In this document: positions 10,566 to 19,640 of the stretch, piece after piece | Layout of the letters: the number at the start of each line of letters is the position of its first letter | Numbering within the stretch: the stretch's first letter is position 1 | Origin: Bursaphelenchus xylophilus | Lineage: Eukaryota > Nematoda > Chromadorea > Rhabditida > Aphelenchoididae | Assembly (NCBI GenBank): GCA_904066235.2 | Contig: CAJFCV020000001.1 | Location: 248,001 to 312,000, forward strand | Length of the DNA stretch: 64,000 bases | Direction: 5' to 3' | The notes under the pieces: model-generated | What the model saw: only the letters and a program-made list of their open reading frames with translations | Database searches by the model: none | What the model was told of the DNA's origin: nothing | Made by a program: the position numbers and the translations under genes

Positions 10566-11191
10566 TTGCTAAAAAAATGGACGAATGAAAGAAAGCAAAC
10601 TGAGGTCAAGATTATATACCAATTTCAGAAGCAATTCATTTGCATAGACCGCAGATCAAATTGAAGTTACTAAAGGTTTTATTTTAGGAGGTAAACCCCC
10701 AAAAAAATCAGTCGGAAAAAAGCAAATCTGTGACCCAAATAGTCGAAACATGAATTCGTTTCGTCGTAAAAAATCCGAAATTTACGAATACAAGGATTTA
10801 TCGGACCGAACACCGGATAATCGGGGATTTCAAAGTAAAAAATATTGTTCTAGGTATCAAAAAGTTGACACTCCCGAAAAATGACTCAAACGCGCATTTT
10901 ACGACAACGAAATTGTCAAAAAACAGGTGAAAACCCTAAAACAGAGTAGAAAATTACCAGCGAAACAAGAGAAAATATTCTCTTGCGAAAGAACCCTACG
11001 CGAGCTGCGCCCTGACTTCAGCGAGAACTGTGAGACTTTTGCGGGAATTCAAATGAGAATACCTCCATTCAGTCGATAAAGATTTGAGGCGCCATTAAAA
11101 ACGATTTAGTAAACTATAAATCATTAATTAACGTTTATTTGACGTTGGTAACTAATTTCTTATATCAAGTATAATATATTTCAACTTTTGC
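10566..11191. other. Intergenic: upstream of the H3-like gene and 3' end of the cysteine-rich gene
   Basis: Contains the promoter side of the minus-strand H3-like gene and, at 11134-11139 on the minus strand, an AATAAA that lies 53 bases past the cysteine-rich protein's stop. No TATA box or repeat stands out. Confidence 0.4.
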
Positions 11192-11730
11192 CTATTCAAT
11201 GATTGGTCTGAAGCAGGAACGAACCAAAAAGTCGTGGCTGATACAGATAGATCCTTCCGAACAATCGTCAGTCTTTTCGCAGGCTGAAATCCGATATTGT
11301 AAAGGTTACTAAAATATACCTTACTTTTTTGAACGGGCTCATAACACTTCCCTTGAAAACAGACTTGATTCAAAGAGGTGAAGCACTCGAAATTGCATGC
11401 TAAAACAAGTCCTGTTACAAATTTATGATATTTTTATATTGCATTGCGCAAATTTTGACTGCCTATTTTCTGCACCACAAGATCATAAAACTTGCGCACT
11501 GTGCAATTGACAAAAAAAGAAAAAAATTAAGAGTATGAAAAAAATTAGAAATATCGCATACATCGACTGTAGACTTCGGCGCCATCGTGCTTCCTCTCTT
11601 CCAGCAGCGTTTCCAATGCATTAAACAAGCTGTATCGATGTAATTCATCCAACCGTCGAGACAGGAAGCCTTCGGAGCCGAAGGAGAAAACGCTGAACAG
11701 CAGGACGAGCAACCGAATTTGAGAGAGCAT
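11192..11730 (-). CDS. Small secreted cysteine-rich protein (EB-module-like)
   Basis: Exons 11730-11562, 11399-11325 and 11283-11192 join with consistent phase 1 junctions to 111 residues. The N-terminus is a clear signal peptide (MLSQIRLLVLLFSVFSFGSEG). A charged linker of about 35 residues follows, then eight cysteines in the last 55 residues with spacing C-x3-C-x7-C-x4-C-x7-C-x5-C-x5-C-x8-C. The KTDDCSEGSIC segment resembles nematode EB modules, which are secreted disulfide-rich domains. There is no membrane segment after the signal. I cannot assign a function; innate-immune effectors and extracellular matrix factors of this size are both possible. It is transcribed in the same direction as the LRR gene upstream of it. 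Confidence 0.7.
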
Positions 11731-12252
11731 TTTGGAAATAAAACTGATGTTTTGAAAATTCAAAATTTTGGTAAAAATCACTTCTTCAAGACGCACGGCA
11801 TTCTGTACTTTTGGGACACAACCGATCTCCGCGACTTTTTCTATTTTTTCGGAATGCGCTTGCTTTCCCTCTCCATATCTCGCTAGCCGTTTGAGCTAGA
11901 AGGCTAAAATTTGGCACGGCAGTAGAGTAAGAAGCCGGCTTTCAGAAAATACAAATATTGTACGGAACCCCATCGCATAAACTTCGCAATGAGAATTAAA
12001 AAAAAATCATTCTTAAAACTTCTGCAACCCAAAAGTGCAAGTTGCATGATCGTATTTACAATTTTTTTAGTCTACGTGTGTTAAATTCGATTCTCAACAA
12101 GATGGCCAAATCTCTTCTTATTCGATGTGATTGCGTCTAGACGCAATCACAGACACTGATAAAGTCAGCCGACTTGGTTTTCTATTATGTATAAAAGGCG
12201 ACACAATCGCGATGTATGCTAAAAAAAATCTTATCCTGGCTGCACAAAAAAT
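11731..12252. other. Intergenic between the LRR gene and the cysteine-rich gene
   Basis: Mixed-sequence DNA with one long perfect palindrome (12126-12151) and a segment near 11870-11920 (ATATCTCGCTAGCC ... GGCTAAAATTT) that resembles a module seen in several repeats of the window. No ORF with coding character. Confidence 0.4.
12126..12151. repeat. Perfect 26-bp palindrome
   Basis: The half-site TGTGATTGCGTCT is followed without spacer by its exact complement. It is unlike the abundant GCAC-N-GTGC dyad and appears only once in the window. It could be a binding site for a dimeric factor or a remnant of a short inverted-repeat element. Confidence 0.75.
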
Positions 12253-15200
12253 TTAATGTTGATTTTTTGAATATTCTAAGATATCATCGTACGTAATCAC
12301 TTCATTTATCGCATATTGAGGGATCTCGATTCCTGGCCATTTTGGTATGGCGTTCGGGTTCATGTTACCTTTAAGCTCCTTAAAGGTCAGTTCCTGAATC
12401 GTACTTTTTGTAGGCAATGGTAAACTCACCCTGTAAAGCACCTTGACTTTCGGACAGTTGACCACCTGGCTTTCGTTGACCGTAAAATTTGTGTCCTTGA
12501 GATAGATATACTCTAGTTCCGGAAAGTTTCGAATCGAGATGTTCTTTAAGAGATTGCCTTCCAAATCGATCGAGATCATTTTGGAAGTGTTCTGAAAAAG
12601 TTTGATTTACGATTTACACGGCAAGGTGTCATGTGAAAATTCTGTTGCTGTTCTTTCAGTCCTTCGGGAAACCCACGTTTATTTGCCGTTGCAAAATTTC
12701 TTTTGCCAGCCGAGACTAGCCGTTCAGAATGATGCTCGACCGTCCGGAAAGGGAAGTCGCTGGTCAGAAACAGGCGCCGGGAGAAAAAAGTTCACCTTGC
12801 GCTTTGCAATTTCCCGCATTTTGCACAGTCAAAAGCTTTTTTGGGTGTCGCTCGCATCATGACTTTTTTACGCAGTGCGCGTCGCCGAAAACACTCCAGC
12901 GGCTTTGCGAACGGACTAGTAAAGGTCACATTTGTTTCCTACGGCTGTTTCCTAGCTTAATTTCATTCCTAAGATACTAGTCGCGGAAAAAAGTCCTGGG
13001 ATTTTCTCGCGCCCCCCAAACTCCATCGCGCTCCGAAAAGTTGATTTGTCGCGGGAATCGCGCGCGACAATAAGGCAAAATCAACAAAATTGCACTGTGC
13101 AAAAGCACTTTTCGGGTTCATGCACAGTGCAGAGTCGCAGAAAAATCCCAGGACTTTTTTCCGCGACTAGTATAGCTCCCGACTCCTGGGGTCTCGGTCG
13201 TCACTCCTCTCTATCTTCCCTACCTTTCCGTCCATTTCAAATGAACTCAAGGAATTGTTTGTCAAGCTAATGGCCCTCAAATTTGGCGCATTCCAGGAAG
13301 CCTCCGGACTGAAGTAATTGATTCTGCCATTCGCCAAACATATCAGTTCCAAGCTCGGCAAGTCGACAAAACTCGCTTCGGGCACCGTCTCAATCTGATT
13401 GTGATGCAATTGAATGTCTTTGAGTTCTTCTGCACCGGCAAAAGATTTGGTCCAGAGTCTAAACACACGGCAGTGGTCGATGAATAAATGGGTGATGGGC
13501 GCTTTGCGCAAGGCGTCTCTGAAGTGTTTGCGTCGTGAAGAATTTTGTTGCTTACGGTTCTAGATATCCAATTGGATTAGATGCCAAGCTCAGCAGATTA
13601 AGACTTGAGTAACCGGCAAGATCTCCGTCTTTTACCCAAGATATCTAAAACAGAATAACTGTTAACAAGGGAATGGACTTTATGTGTAAATCGATTTTGG
13701 CTTGGGACATAGTCAGATCGAAGGGTGTGTGGTAGTCGATTATTCACTTGGGGGGAAATCTCTGCGCGGGGCTTCAAAGCCGAGAAAATCGGCTTCAAAG
13801 TTTGGACGAAAATCAAAGGAAAAGGATAGGGATCCCGGAAAAGGAGCGATAAAAAGTGTGAAGCAGTGGCCGAGTGGTCAGTGCGCTCACTTTTTGCGCA
13901 AAAGGTCGCAAGTTCGAATCTGCTTCCATTCATAACTTTTTTAAACAAAAACTTCTATTAATTTTTTACCCTTGAACTCGATTATCGATTCAAGAAGTAT
14001 ATTTTAATCGCAACCTTTCCATTTTCAACGGCTTTGCACCTTCCCTTTACAGTTTTAGAGCGCAGGGCACAACATCAACCTGATGTATTCAAAAACAACT
14101 TTCCATTATGTTAACTTTTTTCTCTATACCACTTTTTTAAATGTACAGCCGGATTAGCACGAAGATAGCAGAAGTAAAAAACGATAATAATGATTTGAGC
14201 TTGGAAAGACTTGAACCTGCAACCTTTTGCGCAAAAAGCGAGCGCACTGACCACTCGGCCACTGCTTCACACTTTTTATAGCTCCTTTTTCGGGATCCCT
14301 ATCCTTCGATTTTCGTCTAAACTTTGAAGCCGATTTTCTCGGCTTTGAAGCCCCGCGCAGAGATTTCCCCCCAAGTGAATAATCGACTACCACACACCTT
14401 TCGATCTGACTATGTCCCAAGCCAAAATCGATTTACACATAAAGTCCATTCCCTTGTAAGACGTTTCAGCGTTTTTGTAGTGAAAAATAGATTATCATTT
14501 TGTCGGGAAAATAATGCGGAATCTCCCTAATGAAACAATTTCATCAAATCTTGAGCATCGCAGTTCCTTTGCCCTAAAGTCTGCCAAAGCTTACACGGTT
14601 GTCCTCCAAGTAGAAAGCCTCCAGTTTTGGGAGATGGAATCTTGGCAAGTCTTCGATTTCATTATAATTCAACGATATTTCCCTCAGATTTGGTTGGTTG
14701 TGGAACATGTGTGGGGTGAGAGACGTTACGCCGCAGTGTTCAATAGACACATAGGTTAAATTTACATTGGGAGGGAAGACGGATTTTAAAGCTTTCAGAG
14801 GCTCGATGCAGGAGGAGAAATAAATTGATGAAATTTCGATGTGATTTGCGACCTGAAAAAAGGTACATGAATATGAACTGACTGAATAGGAGCTCTGGTG
14901 ATGACTTAGAAAATTGTGGTCTATTTCAATAAAATTTGAAAATATGGCTATTTATCCGTACAGGGGAAATATTGGTATATCCGAAAAGCCGCTGAACCAA
15001 TTTTGACGTTGGCACAGTGCGAAAGAAGTCAAGAGCGATAGCTCAAAATAGCAACTTGCAGGTTGAGCCTGAACTCTCCCCCTTTTCTGAACTTTCCCCC
15101 AAACTGAACTCTACCCCTTTTTTGATTTTCGCCAAAAAATCTGAACTCTCTCCCTTTTTGAACACTCCCTCATTTTGAAAATTGAAAAAAACGAGGTGTG

Positions 15201-15806
15201 ACATGTTATACGATGGAATTTTTTTTTCAAATTGAAAAGAATTTTCATCGTATAAGATGTCACACCTTATTATTTTCAATTTTCAAAATGAGAGGGAGTG
15301 TTCAAAAAAGGGGAGAGTTCTGAGGGGGGAAAGTTCAAAAAGAGGGAGAGTTCAGAAAAGGGGTAGAGTTCTGCCGCAACGCACTTGCACGGAGCAAAAA
15401 GCCAGAAATTGCACAGTGCAAAGTGAATTTTTGTTTTCCCACAATGCAGGACTGAATTGTCTATGGCTTTTTGTACCGTGCAATGAGTTTTTTGAGCTGT
15501 CGATAGCACTTTTTTGCACAGTGCAAAAGTCAAAGATTAGTCCGGAGACTTCACTGACGGATCAGTAATCCGACTAGAAGGTGTTTTTTTTTGTTACATA
15601 CGTACTGTAGTAAGCAAGAAAAGACTTACCAAAATCTTGTCCAAATTTCCTATCAAACATTCGACCTGTGGCTTTGACAAATTTTTACATGCAATCGAAT
15701 TTCTTTCGTAATCACAGCCCGCTGGAGCGCAGTGACCGTCATAACATTTGTCGAGAATCGCAATTACCGTTGGGAACAACAGTGGATAAAGAATCGAAAA
15801 ATTCAT
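12253..15806 (-). CDS. Secreted leucine-rich-repeat protein
   Basis: Exons 15806-15630, 14852-14595, 13644-13556, 13518-13224, 12591-12430 and 12393-12253 give 373 residues with all junctions in phase. The N-terminus has a signal peptide (MNFSILYPLLFPTVIAIL) and a cysteine-rich cap. At least seven degenerate leucine-rich repeats follow (for example NLREISLNYNEI, KLEAFYLEDN, ELKDIQLHHNQIETV, NLRAISLTNNSL, ELEYIYLKDTNFT). The tail is short and hydrophilic, with no membrane segment, so it is probably extracellular. Two introns are only 37 and 36 bp (13519-13555, 12394-12429). The latter is a multiple of three and open, so retention would add 12 residues; a paralogous copy at 17873-18110 diverges exactly there, supporting splicing. 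Introns 1, 2 and 4 contain foldback elements. Confidence 0.85.
12970..13176. mobile_element. Short inverted-repeat element in LRR intron 4
   Basis: Ends are inverted copies of about 35 bp (ACTAGTCGCGGAAAAAAGTC and a following CCTGGGATTTTCT block). Inside are two GCAC-N-GTGC palindromes. Just outside, 12880-12930 resembles 19400-19450 in inverse orientation (ACTAGT..., CGCTGGAGTG), another dispersed repeat. Confidence 0.75.
13666..14455. mobile_element. Foldback element with tRNA-like sequence in both arms (LRR intron 2)
   Basis: Two inverted arms of about 260 bp (13666-13935 and 14205-14455) are nearly identical; the loop of about 270 bp is unrelated. Each arm contains a tRNA-like core: a polymerase III A-box match (TGGCCGAGTGG) and a B-box-like GTTCGAATC or GTTCAAGTC. 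In the left arm (13860-13926) the flanks GAAGCAG and CTGCTTC would form a 7-bp acceptor stem, but the anticodon and T stems are not canonical. I read it as a tRNA-derived mobile element rather than a functional tRNA gene. Confidence 0.75.
15066..15376. repeat. Purine/pyrimidine-asymmetric foldback in LRR intron 1
   Basis: The left half is a chain of CTGAACTCTCCCCC-like units and the right half the inverse (GGGGAGAGTTC units). In the middle (15198-15263) is a hairpin with the core TGACATGTTATACGA, the same core as the hairpin array in the GST introns at 51-54 kb. Flanking it, at 15013 and 15400-15530, are GCAC-N-GTGC palindromes. Confidence 0.75.
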
Positions 15807-16068
15807 TTTTACAATGCATCAACAGTTTATACTCTTTATAAGCAATTTGAAAATTACAAAAAAGTTTGTTTATACTTTAACGACATTGTCAGCTGGCTGT
15901 TGTGAATTGAATAAATCGAAACATTTCAGATCAATCAAAAAAAGTTTTTGGATATACCACGCTGTGTTTCCCTAAATTTCTCATCAACTAGTTGCATGGG
16001 TTGACAAAAACTCGCCGCGAAATTGATAAGAAAGAACATTGAGAAGTTCGACACAACGATTCAAGGTA

Positions 16069-16074
16069 TTTATT
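16069..16074 (-). terminator. Poly(A) signal of the zinc-ribbon gene
   Basis: AATAAA on the minus strand, 23 bases past the stop codon at 16097-16099. Confidence 0.55.
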
Positions 16075-16096
16075 GCAACAACATGCTTAATCAGTA

Positions 16097-17346
16097 CTAA
16101 TAATGATGTCTCCAAGGATCAGTTTTCTGCTGTTCCATGTTGAACCATTGAGCGATTCCGCCGATGACGGCGACGGCTCCGATCAGGGCCAACAGCACAA
16201 TCAAGGTGACAAACATCTTGGCGCAACACATTTTCGATGGAGTCGGGAAGTTTACATACGCCAAGTTCTTGGCACCGCAATGAGAGCAAAATTTCTGGCT
16301 GAATCTGGAAGTTTTCGATCAGAAGCTGTAAAAAATTTTCCATTTTTTTTGCTCGGGAGAACGCAAAATCGATCGATACGGGGCGTAGGGCAGGTGGATG
16401 CCCCAAAAACATCTTCGGAAGTGTCTACGAGGCCTGACAAAGCCGTTGGATGGTCGGCGGGCGCTCGGCGGACGTTCGGCGGAGACTTGGACAAGACTTG
16501 CAAAATGTCCACCTTTTTGTAACTTTAGCTATTACTGACGTTATCTTTCTTTACCCTGAGTTATTATTTATAACATATCAAAGACCAAAATTTGCGGCAA
16601 AGAGCGAAGATCCCTAACTTTTATCTTGATAATATTGATGTGAGTGCATGTAAACTACCTCAAAATAAGGATAGCTGTTCTAGGACCCCATGAAACTTAT
16701 TATTTCCCCTAACTAAGCCTTCTCCTAGCCTGCCCATGCATAGAAGGACGCACCGACGCGATCCATAGTATCGTACCGAACTGTCGCTGACCCCAAAAAA
16801 GTCGTAGTGCCAAAAGTGCGAGCGAAGACTTTCAGGAGTTGGTATGCCTCTAGCTCGGAAATTGTACAAAAAAATCAATGTGTTACATGAAAAATTTCTT
16901 TTTTTGCTGTAATTTTTGCAAAGCTGCCAACTTACTTGACGGTCTGGCTACACTTGCTGCACTTCTGGTCCAGCCGGAATCCACAGTGCTCGCAGAAGCT
17001 GGGAACCTTTGTTGCGACGATGCTGTTCAAGCAATGCAGACACTTGTAGCGGGTCATAGGCTGCTCAACATCGTCATCAAAGCTGGCTGGAATGAAGACG
17101 TTTTTATGAGAACTTATATGTATATTATCTATCTGTGGGGAAAATAATGGACGCAATGTCGTATTGAAAGTCGCATTTCCGGCCAGAAAATAAATTGTGT
17201 AAAATAAAAAATTGCTTTTTGCTTCAGCGACGCGATGAGCGCAGCAAACTTTATGCTGTGCTCATGATTTTCCCGACAGATGGATAATCGATACATATAC
17301 TTGTTTGACAACGACAAAAATTACCTTTCACTTCATAATCCGACAT
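16097..17346 (-). CDS. Double zinc-ribbon protein with C-terminal membrane anchor
   Basis: Exons 17346-17325, 17086-16936 and 16304-16097 join in phase to 126 residues. Four CxxC knuckles (CLHC, CEHC, CSKC, CSHC, about residues 23-69) form two tandem zinc ribbons, as in the DZANK/zinc-ribbon-12 type. After a second short cysteine pair (MCCAKM) comes a hydrophobic helix (VTLIVLLALIGAVAVIGGIA) and a 20-residue polar tail ending WRHHY, so it is probably a tail-anchored membrane protein. Exon 3 has two in-frame acceptors six bases apart (after CTTCCAG or after ATTCAG), so isoforms differing by two residues are likely. The role is unknown; such modules often bind RNA or other proteins. Intron 2 contains a dispersed repeat (16525-16880). 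Confidence 0.8.
16525..16880. repeat. Repeat family J, copy 1 (in zinc-ribbon gene intron 2)
   Basis: Shares, in inverse orientation, a chain of blocks with 22745-23010: a CCCTGAGTTATTAT end, a TTTGCGGC block, GAAGATCC, CTCAAAATA, and a CCTAGGAC/GTCCTAGG block. The copies are well diverged. Part of it (GGGATCTTC) also recurs at 19170-19180. Confidence 0.6.
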
Positions 17347-17592
17347 TTTATGAATAAAACAGCGTCTGAGATGAGATCTGATCAACACCGAACAAAAACA
17401 GGAGCCAAATGGAAACGGATAATCGAACGGTCCGGAAAGTCATGGGACGCGGATTGACAGAAAGGTCGCTTTTTGGACCGGATGCTCTGTTTTTTGATAG
17501 CTGCCGATCAGAAAGGAGCCTACCGTATTCCTGGCCAGAAAAGCCCGTCTTATCATTTTTTCCTTCGAAATTTTGCAGCGACAAATAAAAAT
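17347..17592. other. Upstream region of the zinc-ribbon gene
   Basis: Mixed-composition DNA with no ORF; presumed promoter of the minus-strand zinc-ribbon gene. A CATCTCAG acceptor-like site lies about 20 bases before its ATG. Confidence 0.35.
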
Positions 17593-17797
17593 TACAGTGA
17601 CGGACCTGATCCGGTGGCAAAAAACGTACCACTTTGCATCCGGAAAGCATCAAAAATTTGGCAAAATGCTTCCCTCTCCAAGTGAAAAAACTTCGGTTTG
17701 AAGGGCGCGCCCTTTGCAAAAAGCTCTCGAAATCGGAGCCCCTTCACTTGGAGAGGGAAGCATTTTGCCACATTTTTGACAGTTCCCGGATGCAAAA
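17593..17797. mobile_element. MITE-A copy 4, truncated
   Basis: The left terminus (TA, CAGTGACGGACCTGATCC) and both arms are present, but the right end stops at GATGCAAAAC, about 40 bp short. It directly abuts the duplicated LRR exon segment, so the truncation probably happened with that rearrangement. Confidence 0.8.
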
Positions 17798-17805
17798 CTT
17801 TTCCC

Positions 17806-18145
17806 ATAAAAGTGAAACAACAGCAGCAGAACTTTCACATGACGCCCTTTCCGTGTAAATCGAACTTTTTCAGAGCACTTTCAAAATGATCTCGATCGAT
17901 TTGGTAAGCAATCCTTTGAAGAGCATCTTCATTCGAAACGTTCCAAAACTAGAGTATATTTATCTCAAGGACACAAATTTTACGGCCAACGAAGACCATG
18001 TGGTCAACTGTCCGAAACTCAAGTTGCTTTACAGAGTTAGTTGTTATTGCCTCCAAGGAGACGTACGATTCAGGAACTGACCTTCAAGCAGCTTTAAAGT
18101 ACAACGGATCTGAACTCCAGACCAGGATGGCCAAGAATAGGCGTA
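17806..18145 (+). pseudogene. Inverted partial duplicate of the last LRR-gene exons
   Basis: This plus-strand segment copies the end of intron 4, exon 5, the 36-bp micro-intron and the start of the last exon of the LRR gene (12310-12660, minus strand). It keeps the acceptor (TTTTTCAG at 17866-17873), an ATGATCTCGATCGATTTG match, and the whole KDTNFT and VVNCPKLK region. The last exon reaches an early TAA after ELTFKQL. With no start exon, no promoter and a truncated end, it is most likely a pseudogenic fragment; use as an exon of an unseen transcript is possible. Confidence 0.75.
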
Positions 18146-18663
18146 CCTGAATGCCGATTTTCTGCAAATTCAAAGAAAACCTGAGCCTCGCACATATGAC
18201 TATTTGTCAGCAATTATCTCATTTCTCTTTTTTTTTCCTTATTTTTTGTTTTCCTCCCTCAATTTCGCTGGGATATACCGGTAAGTTCGGCGGAGTTCCG
18301 TTTTCTCTCGATTTCTCGCCGCGATCCCTTGTTCACGGCGGATCTGGAGAAAAAGACGACGAAACGACTTTTCGCGACGTCTCCCCACTCATCTTACGAC
18401 CAGATCTATTTTTCTTTTCGTATTCCGAAAATAGGTTAGCTGTGGAGGAGTGGAAAATTAATGGGCTGTTTTATGGGGTTTCTGGATTAATTTGGGAGCG
18501 ATTAGCGTAAAGTTCATACCGTATAGTCATCAAATATCCCGTCAAGAATTCTTGGCATTCTGTTTCAGCTTCATAATATTTTTTTGCTAAAATGATACAC
18601 ATGAAAAATTGGGTGGAATGGTGTTACCGCATACATAAATTTGAAGCTGGATTTCTGCTTGAC

Positions 18664-18800
18664 CTCATCATATAGTATACAGAGTGGGCCACTCGAGGCT
18701 TCCCTCATTTTTTTAGATTTCTCCGCGGAGAATTCGCCGATTTTTCTAAAATTTTGGTTTTTTCTGGAGCTGAGACCCGCCATTTCCAACCAATGAAATT
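18664..18800. repeat. Fragment of foldback family G
   Basis: Contains GAGTGGGCCACTCGA, GATTTCTCCGCGG and CTGGAGCTGAGACCCGCCATT in the same order as the left arm of the element at 35640-36432. Confidence 0.75.
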
Positions 18801-19196
18801 CCAATAAAAAATATTTTGAATTGACCTTTTTACGCCTTCAGTTTTTGAAATATAAGTTTTTGAAAAATATTTTCATGCCGAAACTGCTAAAAATTGTGCA
18901 AAAGTTCTTAACGTGCTCGGATAAACCCACAACATCTGATAATTTTACTGTAAAATAACTATAAGTTAGAATTACTCTTCTGAAGGTTCTGCTGTTGTCA
19001 TTGCAACTTGATATTACCATCCTTGAGAGAACTTTTTTCCTTTTTGCGCCCCGATTTTCGCATAAAAAATCACCCGCTTTTTTATGAATCTAGTTCAGCC
19101 AACCGGCTGACAAAGCATTTTTTGAGGTGCTTTACATGTATTCGCATGAATGATATCTAGACAAAAGTTAGGGATCTTCTTTTTTGCCTCGAGTTT

Positions 19197-19370
19197 TTTA
19201 TACACTCCGTTACGAAAATATATACCTACCCTATGGAAAATTGCAGTATCTAGGGTTTGGTAAGAGATATCGAAAAACTGCTAATACCATTCGAAAGAGC
19301 ATGTCTGAAAACCTATTAACGCATGGAATCAGCTTGTGAAAAAAAATTTTTGATCGGTTTGGCAACCATT
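19197..19370. mobile_element. MITE-B fragment (one end)
   Basis: Starts TACACTCCGTTACG and continues with the ATGGAAAATTGCAGTATC, TTTGGTAAGAG and GCATGGAATCAG blocks found at 3033-3180. The opposite end is missing. Confidence 0.75.
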
Positions 19371-19640
19371 TTTAAATATTTACAATAATTCTGCGCGGCG
19401 CACTTTTTGAAAATACTACTAGTCTGTTCGTAAAGTCGCTGGAGTGATTTCTGCAACAACACTGTGCAAAAACACAATTTCACTTTGCAATGTGTAATTT
19501 TCGATGTTTTGCACCGTGCAATACGATTTTTTGGGCTGTCGCACCATTTTTTCTGCACAGTGCATGTCTCAAAAAAAAAAAAAAAAATGACTGCAACAAC
19601 TTTACGGACTACTCACTATCACATCATTGCTCATTATCAA

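Larger units (their letters stand above)
18146..19640. other. Repeat-rich intergenic region
   Basis: An open frame at 18151-18510 is pyrimidine-rich and lacks domain or splice support, so I do not call a gene. Fragments of three families are present: 18664-18800 matches the arms of the foldback at 35.6-36.4 kb, 19197-19370 is a MITE-B fragment, and 19459-19563 holds three GCAC-N-GTGC palindromes. The rest is AT-rich. Confidence 0.5.

Noticed and set aside
13860..14268. Two tRNA genes in the LRR intron foldback
   Set aside because: Promoter boxes and acceptor ends are present, but the anticodon arm and T stem cannot be drawn in standard form; kept as a tRNA-like part of a mobile element.
18151..18510. 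Plus-strand 119-codon frame after the LRR pseudogene
   Set aside because: Pyrimidine-rich low-complexity translation with an internal donor-like GTAAGT and no domain; more like a promoter or UTR segment.
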